A stretch of 29,656 nucleotides of DNA from a virus: the IMG/VR virus record IMGVR_UViG_3300044610_000151, positions 1 through 29,656 of that record. The stretch is one strand, 5' to 3'. Shown here piece after piece: positions 14,799 to 22,759 of the stretch. Each line of letters starts with the position of its first letter. Position 1 is the first letter of the stretch. A model generated the notes under the pieces. The model worked only from the letters and a program-made list of their open reading frames with translations, was not told the origin of the DNA and ran no database searches. Both the position numbers and the translations under genes were made by a program.

Positions 14799-16061
14799 AT
14801 GGCAATTAAGTTCCATGAGAAGAACCAAGCAGTTTATTTTGGTTTACAAACAGCTTCAGGAAGTGCTAATAAAGTAGCAACTGCTTCCCTCGGCCCAACT
14901 ACTGCTATTGCTTGTACAGAAATTTCTGCTGATACTACAAGAGATACAGGAAGTTTCCAATACTTAGGTGACTCACTATCCCGTGATGAATATACCTATG
15001 AGAAAGACAAGTATATTGATATGAGTGTTACTACATTCAACCAAGTTCTTTCTGATATGGGTACTGCAATTAACCCTGATGCAGCTTCTATTTGGAAACT
15101 GTTCCAAGTTTGTGGTGGTAATGTTATTGTTGATGCTGCCACAAAAGAAGTTTGGGTAGATAATGCAATTGAATCTGCTGACTATGGTACTGCTGATGTT
15201 CGTTTTGCTTCTCCAGATGATGCAACAAACGATAAACTTACTAAGTTCTGGGATTTACGCGGAACAGTAGATGTTAACGCTAGTTTGGGTGAAGTACCAA
15301 CTTTAAAATTCAGTCTTAAAGGTAATGCTGATGACCCTGCTGCTGTAGCTAAACAAACTGCAAGTTTTGGTACACAAACAACTCGCGTTGCTCCTTCTGT
15401 TCTAGCAAGTACAGTTAAAACAGCTCAGTTGATTAATATGAGTGTTACTCCAGTTTACTCAACTCTTGGTACTATTACTTCTGTAACTTATGTAGGTGCT
15501 AAAGCTGTTGTAACTGCTGCGGCTGCTCATTCTGTTCCAGTTGGTAATATTGTTCGTATTAGAGTTTCAGGTTTAACACCTTCAATCTTGAATGGTGACT
15601 TTGTAGCTTATGCAACAACCACAACTAAGCTTCAATATTACGCTAAAGGTTCTACTGGAACTGGTACTGCTACTGGCACTGCAACTGTTTCTAAAGGTGA
15701 TACTGCTGCTGAGACTTTCTGTTTCTCAACCTTATCTGCACCAAACTTCTTTGGTTATGACTACCAACGTTACTTAACTGGTTGTGACCAAGGTTTTGCT
15801 AAAGGTGCAACTCCAACAGATGTTTCTGTAACTATGTTGGAACCTCAAGTTGGTGAAGTTGGTGTATTTAACCCTGATGCTAATACTACTCAATTCTTTG
15901 CTGGTATTATTAAATTTGGTGGTTCAGTTGCTGGTAGTACAGTTGCTTATATGTGGGATAAACTGCAATTAGCAAACGTAAAACAAGGTAAAGTTGCAAC
16001 GTATTTAGGAAGGGATGTTACCTTTAGAAATACAGGTTCTAGTTTTATCTTTTATCAATAA
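14799..16061 (+). CDS. Major tail tube protein (gpV-like)
   Basis: The tube protein assembles as hexameric rings around the tape measure. This 420-residue product follows the terminator gene and precedes the tail chaperone, the V position (lambda V 246 aa). The N-terminal part (ISADTTRDTGSFQYLGDSLSRDEYTYEKDKYID, split at the DxG turns) and the C-terminal part (FAGIIKFGGSVAGSTVAYMWD) read as tube domain. Residues about 223-297 (SVTYVGAKAVVTAAAAHSVP, GDFVAYATTTTKLQYYAKG) form a distinct Ig-like beta module common in phage virion proteins, with its own GxxV pattern; it is probably an insertion displayed on the tube surface. AAGGAG precedes the ATG by 8 nt. Codon use is T-ending, like the capsid gene, consistent with high output. 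Confidence 0.8.
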   Translation: MAIKFHEKNQAVYFGLQTASGSANKVATASLGPTTAIACTEISADTTRDTGSFQYLGDSLSRDEYTYEKDKYIDMSVTTFNQVLSDMGTAINPDAASIWKLFQVCGGNVIVDAATKEVWVDNAIESADYGTADVRFASPDDATNDKLTKFWDLRGTVDVNASLGEVPTLKFSLKGNADDPAAVAKQTASFGTQTTRVAPSVLASTVKTAQLINMSVTPVYSTLGTITSVTYVGAKAVVTAAAAHSVPVGNIVRIRVSGLTPSILNGDFVAYATTTTKLQYYAKGSTGTGTATGTATVSKGDTAAETFCFSTLSAPNFFGYDYQRYLTGCDQGFAKGATPTDVSVTMLEPQVGEVGVFNPDANTTQFFAGIIKFGGSVAGSTVAYMWDKLQLANVKQGKVATYLGRDVTFRNTGSSFIFYQ

Positions 16062-16079
16062 TCTTTAACACGGCCGCTT

Positions 16080-16104
16080 CAGATAGGAGTTTTTCTTCTA
16101 TCTG
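16080..16104 (+). terminator. Hairpin after tail tube gene
   Basis: CAGATAGGAG (16080-16089) and CTTCTATCTG (16095-16104) pair over 10 bp (one G-U) around a TTTTT loop, followed by only three T residues. It may be a weak terminator or an mRNA 3-prime stabiliser of the tube transcript. A second small hairpin, AGGTT/AACCT (16110-16114/16123-16127), follows before the ribosome site of the next gene. Confidence 0.4.
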
Positions 16105-16140
16105 TTTGCAGGTTCTTTTATAAACCTTTGTGAGGACAAA

Positions 16141-16383
16141 ATGAAAGATCAACATACTTTAATAAAAGGGTATCGGGATTTAACTCAAGATGAAATTGAT
16201 TGTATGAATAAAATCAAATCTTTAGGGGAAGAATTAGGTAAACTTTATGACTACTTAGCTGTAACTAATGCAAATACAGGTAACCATCAAATAGATATGC
16301 GATGGTTAAATGAAGGTAGAACTGACCTTCAAAAAGGTATTATGTGCTGGGTTCGTGCAGTAGCTCAACCAACTTCTTTCTAA
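16141..16383 (+). CDS. acb2: Acb2-type anti-CBASS cyclic nucleotide sponge
   Basis: Acb2 proteins form hexamers that bind and sequester cyclic oligonucleotide signals of CBASS immunity, stopping effector activation. This 80-residue protein carries the family hallmark: IKGYRDLTQDEID near the N-terminus, MNKIKSLGEELGKL as helix one, MRWLNEGRTDLQKGIMCWV as helix two and a strictly ending RAVAQPTSF. These match the sequence I know for Acb2/Tad1 hairpin-domain proteins, including Tyr11 and Lys26 at the positions reported as ligand-binding in the Pseudomonas phage protein. It is shorter than the roughly 94-residue reference in the loop joining the helices. It has a GAGG ribosome site and sits among tail genes, so it is probably made with structural proteins. 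Recognition is from memory of the family; binding is not shown here. Confidence 0.88.
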   Translation: MKDQHTLIKGYRDLTQDEIDCMNKIKSLGEELGKLYDYLAVTNANTGNHQIDMRWLNEGRTDLQKGIMCWVRAVAQPTSF

Positions 16384-16394
16384 GGATAATAATC

Positions 16395-16838
16395 ATGGCT
16401 AAAAAATTATTCATTTCTTCTCAATCTCCTTTTGTTGAAATTCCTGTAACTTCTGCTAAAGATGCAGAAGGTAAAGAAACAACAATCCTCGTTGGTTTCA
16501 AAAGATATTCAGCAAAAGCTGCTCAACAAAAACTGGAAGAAATCAAAGACCTTTCAGAAGTAGAAGCAGAAGTAACTTTAAAAGAAGAAATTCTTTATAT
16601 AAAAAATGCAATAATCACAATCTACGATGAGGAAACTCTTGAAGTTTCTGAAACAATTACTGTTAAAGATACAAGAACAGTTAAAGTTATTGAACCCTTC
16701 TGGGAAGATGCTTCTGGAGCTTTGGAAGTCCTCACCAATATGTATCTTGATTCTATTCCTTGGAAGGGTTCTCTTATTACTGCTTATTTGAAAACATTGT
16801 ATAATGTTGACTTCAAGGAAGCTGAAATAAAAAACTAA
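16395..16838 (+). CDS. Tail assembly chaperone gpG-like
   Basis: This is the short product of the G/GT chaperone pair that coats the tape measure and recruits tube protein. The 147-residue frame begins MAKKLFISSQSPFVEIPV; AAGGAT at 16382-16387 selects this ATG over an in-frame upstream one inside acb2. The body is alpha/beta with ATILVGFKRYSAKAAQQ-like and EVEAEVTLKEEILYIKNAIITI segments. The C-terminal helical region (FWEDASGALEVLTNMYLDSIPWKGSL) matches the tail-chaperone family style. The stop codon lies directly after a slippery heptamer, so a fraction of ribosomes continue into the T frame. Its position between tail tube and tape measure is the same as in lambda (with acb2 intervening). 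Confidence 0.75.
   Translation: MAKKLFISSQSPFVEIPVTSAKDAEGKETTILVGFKRYSAKAAQQKLEEIKDLSEVEAEVTLKEEILYIKNAIITIYDEETLEVSETITVKDTRTVKVIEPFWEDASGALEVLTNMYLDSIPWKGSLITAYLKTLYNVDFKEAEIKN
16829..16835 (+). promoter_or_regulatory. Programmed -1 frameshift site A AAA AAC
   Basis: The heptamer A AAA AAC (X XXY YYZ) is correctly phased in the G frame, with codons AAA (830-832) and AAC (833-835), and is followed at once by the TAA stop. Slippage by -1 moves ribosomes into an open frame that continues for 125 codons to a TAA at 17207-17209. I see no strong stem downstream. The same logic operates in lambda G-T. Confidence 0.8.
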
Positions 16839-17209
16839 TTGAAGCGGGAGAATTCTATGGGAAACTTCTTTTAAACTACTCTGAAGAACATAAAGCTGAA
16901 GAAGCTAGAAAGACTTTAGAGAAAACAAAAGAAGCTTTCCCTGGATTACCTTTCGCGGAAAATGAAATCCTTCCTGAAGAAGAGAATGATATTGAGATTT
17001 TCTATCTTTGGGAAACAAACGAGCAGATTTTTGAAGTCTATAAGATTATCCGTAATTATCTTAATGAGTATTACGGACTCCCTCAGAATATTCTTCTTGA
17101 ACTTATTCGAGAAGAACAACTCCCACTTAAAGATACATTATTTAAAATACCGTTTATTCATAGCGGATTTCTTGACGTTATAGTTCCTAAAGGCGAAACT
17201 AATGAGTAA
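16835..17209 (+). CDS. T extension of GT fusion (tail chaperone)
   Basis: There is no good independent start, so this frame is expressed by the -1 shift, giving a GT fusion of about 271 residues (147 plus 124). The extension reads LIEAGEFYGKLLLNYSEEHK, then helical acidic stretches (DIEIFYLWETNEQIFEVYKI, RNYLNEYYGLPQNILLELIR) and ends DVIVPKGETNE. In lambda the T part binds tape measure and tube, and GT is not in the mature virion. The T stop overlaps the tape measure ATG (ATG 17202, TAA 17207-17209), linking chaperone to tape-measure translation. The frame is without stops throughout, and its amino acid pattern is normal protein; a short spurious frame at 16962 is a shadow of it. Confidence 0.82.
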   Translation, partial: LIEAGEFYGKLLLNYSEEHKAEEARKTLEKTKEAFPGLPFAENEILPEEENDIEIFYLWETNEQIFEVYKIIRNYLNEYYGLPQNILLELIREEQLPLKDTLFKIPFIHSGFLDVIVPKGETNE

Positions 17210-20200
17210 AAAAGTCTTAACAATTGACTTAGAACTTAACACTGTTAAATATGAAGATGGTGTTGCTAGATTGGGTAAATCTCAAGATAGTATTAAAGAT
17301 GCTATTGAAAGGCAAAATAACGCTTTAAATAAACAAATCGCAACAGAACTTCAACTTGATGCTGCTTTAAAAGAGAAGCAAAGATTAGCTGAGAAGTATT
17401 TAGCTTCTATAGATAACATTGCTCGTTCAAGATTAGATGAAGAAAATAAAATAAGATCAGCTATCTCTTTAACTAACCAATTAAATGCTAAGTTAAAAGA
17501 GCAAGTTGTTATTCAAAATACTTTAAAAGCAGGAACTTTTGCGGCTAATCTTGGGGCTAGTGCTTCTCAAGCAGATAGTAGAGGTTATAAACCTTTTGCT
17601 TCTGGTTTTGTTTCAGAGAATAGAGCTAAAGTAGAAAAAGAAAATCTTGAAAAACAAAAAGAAGCTAACTCTATCTATGCTGCTTTTATAAAAGAACAAG
17701 AAGAACTTATATCCAGAAAACATAAAGAAGAATTAGATAAACAAAACTTTAATACACAAGCTTCCTTAAATAGCAGGAGAGCTATGTATGTCTCAATGTT
17801 TAATGAAATTGAACAAAGAGAAAAACAAATAGCTGCTAAGAAAGGTGCTGATAATAGAGGTTATACTCCTTTTTCTTCTGGATTTGTTCAACCTAAACAA
17901 TCAACAGCAGTTTCTAAAGTTGATGCTAGGACTATTTCATCTGCTGCTCCTGATTTGTCTTATAGTTTTATTTCAGGAGCTACTCGTACAATAGCTGCTG
18001 AACAAGAAAAAGTAGCACAAAAAGTTAAGGAAACTTCTTCTGCTTTGGATAGTGTTACAAGTAAACATAAAAATATTCTTGTTCATGTTGGAGAAATCAT
18101 TCTTTCTTATAGGACATTAAACACAGCTATTAATTTAATCCAGCAAGGTTTATTAAGTATTCCTAGAGCTGGTATAGCTTTAGAATCAGCTTCAGCTTCT
18201 TTAACTGCTATATTTAAAAGTTCAGCCGGAGCTGGTAGAGAACTTCAATTTCTAAGAGAAGAAGCTGATAGAACAGGTATTTCAGTAAATGCTCTTAGAA
18301 CGTCTTATTCTAATGCCTCTGCTTCTTTTATAGCTGCTGGAGAATCTGCGGAAAATACTAGAAAAATATTCCAAAACATAAATACAGTAGTTACTACTTT
18401 ACATTTAAATAGTGACCAAACTTATGGGATTTATCTAGCATTATCACAAATTTTTAACAAAACGAAACTACAAGCAGAAGAATTAACAAAACAGCTTGCT
18501 CAAACAATTCCTGGTGTAACTAATGCACAAGCACAAGCCTTAAACATAACTGTATCTGAGTTATATGATAGTATGAAAAAAGGTGCTATCAATGCTCATG
18601 ATGCCGTTATAAGATTATCAGAAGTTCTCGCTAATACTTACGGTCAAGAAGCTTTTGCTACTGCTGCTAATGGTTTAAATGCTAATATAGGAAGGCTTAA
18701 TACTTCTTGGACTTTATTTGCTGAAAATGTTTATAAAGCATCTTCTGAAATGCTTATCGGTATTCTTAAATTTACAACTGGAAGCATTGAAGGTATTTCT
18801 GATTTAACTAATGATACAGCCAAGTTAAAACAAACTATGCAAGACCTTTTAATTGGTCTTGGTTCTTTAGCTACTGGTTACGCTGTCGTTACTGGTGCAC
18901 AAGCTCTTTATGCTAGAGGTGTTATTGAAGCTGGAAACAATGTTTCAAAATTTACTACTTTCATAAATGGTCTAGGTGCAGCACTTAAACAATTAACTTT
19001 TATCGGAGCTATCGCTGAATTAGCTAATTTTTCAGCAAAACTTGCAGCTATTCAAGCACAAAGAAATGAGCTATTCCAAGATGTTGCCGATGCTCAGAAA
19101 ATAGCTTCTGCAACTACTCCACAAGAGTTTGCTCAATATACTGCTGAAGCTGATGTTCAGTCTAAAGTAGTGAAAGCTAAATTAGATTTTGCTAAAAAAG
19201 AACTAGAAAAATTTAAAAGTGGTTCTGGATTATTAACTAAAGATGGTTTAGCTGAATTAGACAAACTAGATAAAGCAGTAAATTTCTTTGATAAGAAATA
19301 TATTGAGACAGTTAATAAAGTAAAAAAAGAATTAGCAAAAACAGATGAGCAAACTAAAGGTACATTTACCCCTTCAAAAGTAGATGCCTCCGATGCTATT
19401 GCTAGAGCTGAAGTAGATAACTTAAAAGCAACAGGTAATAAAATAGCAGCGGCAAGAAAAGATTTCCTAAATAGGAATCAAAAAGATATAGACATTTTAA
19501 TGGCTGCCTATGCTCAAGGAAATGAAGAAGCTGGTAAAGCATTAGAGAGTTTGCAAAAAGCTAGTTTAGCCCAAGGCATTGAGAAACCTACAGGAGGTAA
19601 TGGAGGAGGTAATGGAGAAGCTTTAAAAGAAAATTATAAAATTTCTTTCGAGGCTATTAAAGAAGCAGCAAAAGAAGTTCAACTTGATGTACAAGACGCT
19701 CTTGGTAGGATTGATGAATTATATCAAACAAACGGAATAACCATTAAGGATTACTTCACTCAAAAGAAAGCCTTACAAGAAGCTGATCTTTCTGTAGAAC
19801 TTGATAGGATTACTAAAGAGAAAGAACTTGCAACCATTAGTGGAGATAAGGTTAAAGTTGGAAAACTTGAGAATGATTATCTTCGTGTTCAAATTAACTC
19901 TAAGAAAGAAAGTGTAAAAACTACTCAAGAACAGATCGCTGCTGAAAGGGAGTATTATGCTTTAAAGATGCAGAATAAAGCACAATTCTTAGAATCTCAA
20001 GGAAGAAGTGGGGAAGCTGCAAGAACACAATTTGACATATCAACAAGAGGAACTTTTGAAAAGTTTGCAATTGAAGGTGATACTCAATCTTTAAAAGAAC
20101 TTGAGAATAACCGTCAGAATGTATCTCTGAAAGCTCAACTTGCTGATTTTGATAACCAAAGAAATCTTGCTGAGGAAGAATATCAAAGTATTATTGATAG

Positions 20201-21086
20201 AACAAATGTTTTAGTTAATATAGGAGCTATGTCTAATCTTGCTGCCGCTAGAGAAATCGAAGAAGCGAATAAGAAGATAATTGCTTTAAAAGAGAAACAA
20301 CTTGCATTAAGTGACCAGGAAATTGCTAAAGCAAAAGAACTTGGTACAGAAGTTGATATTAACGTTACCGCGCAGAACCAAAAACTTCGTAACGAGATAG
20401 AAAAACTTAAACTAACTGCTGATACAACAAGTCAGTATTTTTCTCGTGTAATGGGTGATGCTTTTGAAAACTCTTTTGCTTCTTTTGTAACTGGTTCGCA
20501 AACTGCTTCACAAGCTTTTACTTCTTTTGCTAATTCTGTTGTAAATTCTATAGCAAAGATTATTGCAGAAGAATTAAAAAGCCAAATGTTAAGCTTGCTT
20601 TTTTCTGCCGGAAAAGGTATACTGGGTTCATTCGGTGGAGGTGGTGTAAGTGTTGCTGGTGGTAATAGTGCTACTTTCACTTCCTCAATGGATAACTTAT
20701 TTAGTGGGTTTAAGTTAGCAAATGGTGGTATAACTTCTGGTTTATCCTCAGCTTCAAGTACAGTTTTAACTAAACCAACACTATTCCCAAATGCTAAAGT
20801 AATTCCTTTTGCTACTGGCGGTGTTCTTGCTGGAGAAGCTGGAGCTGAAGCAGTTTTACCATTAAAAAGAAGTAAATCTGGTAAACTTGGTGTTGCAATG
20901 GAAGGAAGTCAAGCTCCTGGAAACATGATAAACATCAATGTTTCAGTAGCCAGAAGCCAAGGTGAAGATGACAATGCTTATGCTGCCAAAATAGCAGAAT
21001 CAATAGCAAGAAGAATTGCTAAAGAAGAAGTTGCTAACGGAGCTAGAACTGGAAACATTAACAATCGCATAACTAAATTCGGATAA
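17202..21086 (+). CDS. Tape measure protein (gpH-like)
   Basis: Sets tail length and is ejected into the cell during infection. The 1294 residues (lambda H 853) suggest a tail of roughly 190 nm at 0.15 nm per residue. The N-terminal 300 residues are coiled coil (KNISTE-type charged heptads) and contain a duplicated RGYxPFxSGFV motif (124-137, 216-229). Residues about 326-520 form the tape-measure domain (ALESASASLTAIFKSSAGAG, QIFNKTKLQAEELTKQLAQ), followed by hydrophobic helices near 560-640. The C-terminus has a Gly-rich stretch and GEAGAEAVLPLKRSKSGKLG, typical of H-type proteins, with MGDAFENSFASFVTG before it. The weak ribosome site (AAAGGC) fits coupling to the T stop. Confidence 0.92.
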   Translation: MSKKVLTIDLELNTVKYEDGVARLGKSQDSIKDAIERQNNALNKQIATELQLDAALKEKQRLAEKYLASIDNIARSRLDEENKIRSAISLTNQLNAKLKEQVVIQNTLKAGTFAANLGASASQADSRGYKPFASGFVSENRAKVEKENLEKQKEANSIYAAFIKEQEELISRKHKEELDKQNFNTQASLNSRRAMYVSMFNEIEQREKQIAAKKGADNRGYTPFSSGFVQPKQSTAVSKVDARTISSAAPDLSYSFISGATRTIAAEQEKVAQKVKETSSALDSVTSKHKNILVHVGEIILSYRTLNTAINLIQQGLLSIPRAGIALESASASLTAIFKSSAGAGRELQFLREEADRTGISVNALRTSYSNASASFIAAGESAENTRKIFQNINTVVTTLHLNSDQTYGIYLALSQIFNKTKLQAEELTKQLAQTIPGVTNAQAQALNITVSELYDSMKKGAINAHDAVIRLSEVLANTYGQEAFATAANGLNANIGRLNTSWTLFAENVYKASSEMLIGILKFTTGSIEGISDLTNDTAKLKQTMQDLLIGLGSLATGYAVVTGAQALYARGVIEAGNNVSKFTTFINGLGAALKQLTFIGAIAELANFSAKLAAIQAQRNELFQDVADAQKIASATTPQEFAQYTAEADVQSKVVKAKLDFAKKELEKFKSGSGLLTKDGLAELDKLDKAVNFFDKKYIETVNKVKKELAKTDEQTKGTFTPSKVDASDAIARAEVDNLKATGNKIAAARKDFLNRNQKDIDILMAAYAQGNEEAGKALESLQKASLAQGIEKPTGGNGGGNGEALKENYKISFEAIKEAAKEVQLDVQDALGRIDELYQTNGITIKDYFTQKKALQEADLSVELDRITKEKELATISGDKVKVGKLENDYLRVQINSKKESVKTTQEQIAAEREYYALKMQNKAQFLESQGRSGEAARTQFDISTRGTFEKFAIEGDTQSLKELENNRQNVSLKAQLADFDNQRNLAEEEYQSIIDRTNVLVNIGAMSNLAAAREIEEANKKIIALKEKQLALSDQEIAKAKELGTEVDINVTAQNQKLRNEIEKLKLTADTTSQYFSRVMGDAFENSFASFVTGSQTASQAFTSFANSVVNSIAKIIAEELKSQMLSLLFSAGKGILGSFGGGGVSVAGGNSATFTSSMDNLFSGFKLANGGITSGLSSASSTVLTKPTLFPNAKVIPFATGGVLAGEAGAEAVLPLKRSKSGKLGVAMEGSQAPGNMININVSVARSQGEDDNAYAAKIAESIARRIAKEEVANGARTGNINNRITKFG

Positions 21087-21088
21087 TT

Positions 21089-21505
21089 ATGTTAATACTT
21101 GGTAATCTTAATCTTGGTCTTGGAACTGCTCCAGTTGTTGTTTCTACTGTTATCAATATGCCCTACCCAAATAGGGTTGAGATTGGTAGCAGTAGAACAT
21201 ATAATAGAAGGACTTTAAAGGCTCAATTTGGTGATGGTTATGGTCAATTTGCTGATAATGGTTTAAATGCTAAGTTTGAAACTTGGGATATTATTCTTGC
21301 ACCATTAACAATTGTTCAAAGAGATACTGCAATGACTTCCTTAGATATGATTGGAGGTTTTGGTACACTTCTCTGGACTCCTTGTAATGATTCTACGCAG
21401 AAAAAATATAGGGTTGTTGATGGAACTATTGATGAAGAATCGTTAGGTAATGGTCTTTATAAACTTTCCTTTAAACTAGAACAGAGGTTTGATAATGTCT
21501 CTTGA
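21089..21505 (+). CDS. Minor tail protein gpM-like
   Basis: Lambda gpM is a small tail-tip protein that joins the distal tube to the tip. This 138-residue protein carries the Phage_min_tail signature: PYPNRVEIGSSRTYNRRTLKAQFGDGYGQ, then AKFETWDIIL, and the closing YKLSFKLEQRFD. The two RxxxxxxFGDGYxQ and final LxQRF positions are typical of the gpM family. The gene starts 2 nt after the tape measure stop and is followed by gpL with an overlap of its 3-prime end. Its place in the M-L-K-I-J order is exactly that of lambda. Confidence 0.85.
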   Translation: MLILGNLNLGLGTAPVVVSTVINMPYPNRVEIGSSRTYNRRTLKAQFGDGYGQFADNGLNAKFETWDIILAPLTIVQRDTAMTSLDMIGGFGTLLWTPCNDSTQKKYRVVDGTIDEESLGNGLYKLSFKLEQRFDNVS

Positions 21506-22037
21506 ACAAGATATTCTTAAATCTGCTGCTCCAGCTTATGTGGAACTTTTTGAAATTGATTGCTCAATGCTTGGTGGAGGAGAGTTAACAACTTATTACT
21601 TAACTAACTCCCCAAGTATATGTTCTTTTGGCCTAGATGAATTTGGTAATCCAAGAACTTACTACCCTTTTCCAGTGGCAATATCTGGAGTTGAAACGAA
21701 TTCAGAAGGCGCACCACCACGACCAAAACTTGAATTAGCTAATCTTCGCGGCCTTTCTGGAGAAGCAATTAAACTTTTCGGAACACTAGCATTTACTTAT
21801 GATGACTTAGTTGGGATTCCAGTTACTTTTATTAGGACTTTTGACTCTTACCTTAATCTGACTTCAAGAATTGGTGTACCTTTAAAGTATTATATTGGGA
21901 AGAAACTAACCCATAATAGGCTTGGTATGAGTTTTGAACTTAGATCACCATTAGATAAAGAAAGAGCTTTCCTTCCTAAAAGACAAATGCTTAGAAGAGA
22001 TTTTCCAGGCTTATCAATAAACAAACATGTAGGATAG
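21495..22037 (+). CDS. Minor tail protein gpL-like, lacking Fe-S domain
   Basis: Tail-tip component following gpM. From the ATG at 21495 (AGAGG 21483-21487 just before; the 5-prime extension to a TTG is not needed) the product has 180 residues. Recognisable blocks are APAYVELFEIDCSM, FGNPRTYYPFPVAISGVETN and RPKLELANLRGLSG, matching the gpL N-terminal domain (PPRPxLxxxNL). It ends SPLDKERAFLPKRQ, then FPGLSINKHVG. Lambda gpL (232 aa) carries an iron-sulphur C-terminal domain with four cysteines between those positions; here no such cysteines are present and the tail joins straight to an FxxxSINK end. It therefore looks like a natural short variant. Comparison is from memory of lambda gpL. Confidence 0.8.
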   Translation: MSLEQDILKSAAPAYVELFEIDCSMLGGGELTTYYLTNSPSICSFGLDEFGNPRTYYPFPVAISGVETNSEGAPPRPKLELANLRGLSGEAIKLFGTLAFTYDDLVGIPVTFIRTFDSYLNLTSRIGVPLKYYIGKKLTHNRLGMSFELRSPLDKERAFLPKRQMLRRDFPGLSINKHVG

Positions 22038-22039
22038 TT

Positions 22040-22759
22040 ATGAAATGCTTTGAGGACATTAAAGAGTATATTTTAAGTAAGTATCCTGAAGAAGCTTGTG
22101 GGATTATTGTTGAAGGAGTTTTTATTCCTTTGGAGAATGTTCATGAAGAACCAGAGAAACACTTCACAATAAAGGCAGAGGATTTAATCCCTTATGCTGG
22201 GAAAATCTCATACATAATCCACAGCCATTGTAGGAATCCAAAGAAGCCTGAAGTTATAGACTTACGAACACCAAGTTTCAGTGATATTTCTGGTCAAAAA
22301 GATTCTGGAGTTCCTTGGTTAATCTTTGGTACTGAAGGTTATACTGTAAAGGAACCTTTGGAACTTCCAAGAGTTCATAATAATGATTATATATTCAGAC
22401 CTTTTATTTGGTATATTAATGATTGCTACTCTCTTGTACAAGATTACTATGAGTTTGAATTTGGAATTATTCTTCCTGACCATAAAGCAGATAAAGACTT
22501 TGCAGATATAAGAAGAATTAATAATATCTTCGGCCCATTTATATCTGAATATGGTTTTATTGAATTCTCTCCAATTAATCATGAGTTTCAGAAAGGTGAC
22601 TTAGTTCTTCTTGACCAACATGGTTATGAACAAAATCATCTTGGAATCTTTGAAGATGGATTCATCCTTCACCAAGATATGATGAGTAAGAAAGAAAGAA
22701 TTGAGCATTTTATAGGCAGAATACATAAGGTTCTTCGTCATGAAAGTAAAAGTATTTGA
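22040..22759 (+). CDS. Tail tip protein gpK-like, JAMM plus NlpC/P60
   Basis: Two-domain tail peptidase, 239 residues. The N-terminal JAMM/Mov34 metalloprotease domain has Glu18 (EEACG), His61-Ser62-His63 (YIIHSHCRNP) and Ser79...Asp82 (PSFSDI), the full zinc-binding set. The C-terminal NlpC/P60 cysteine peptidase domain has Cys129 (INDCYSLVQDYY) and His200 (QNHLGIF), with a further His211 nearby (ILHQD). Together they suggest cleavage of peptidoglycan peptides during DNA entry, as for lambda gpK. The gene starts 2 nt after the gpL stop and its end overlaps gpI by 20 bp. All metal and catalytic residues look intact. Confidence 0.88.
   Translation: MKCFEDIKEYILSKYPEEACGIIVEGVFIPLENVHEEPEKHFTIKAEDLIPYAGKISYIIHSHCRNPKKPEVIDLRTPSFSDISGQKDSGVPWLIFGTEGYTVKEPLELPRVHNNDYIFRPFIWYINDCYSLVQDYYEFEFGIILPDHKADKDFADIRRINNIFGPFISEYGFIEFSPINHEFQKGDLVLLDQHGYEQNHLGIFEDGFILHQDMMSKKERIEHFIGRIHKVLRHESKSI

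Noticed and set aside
16962-17183. 73-codon plus-strand frame between chaperone and tape measure
   Set aside because: Shadow of the T frame, which is open over the same bases and explained by the frameshift.
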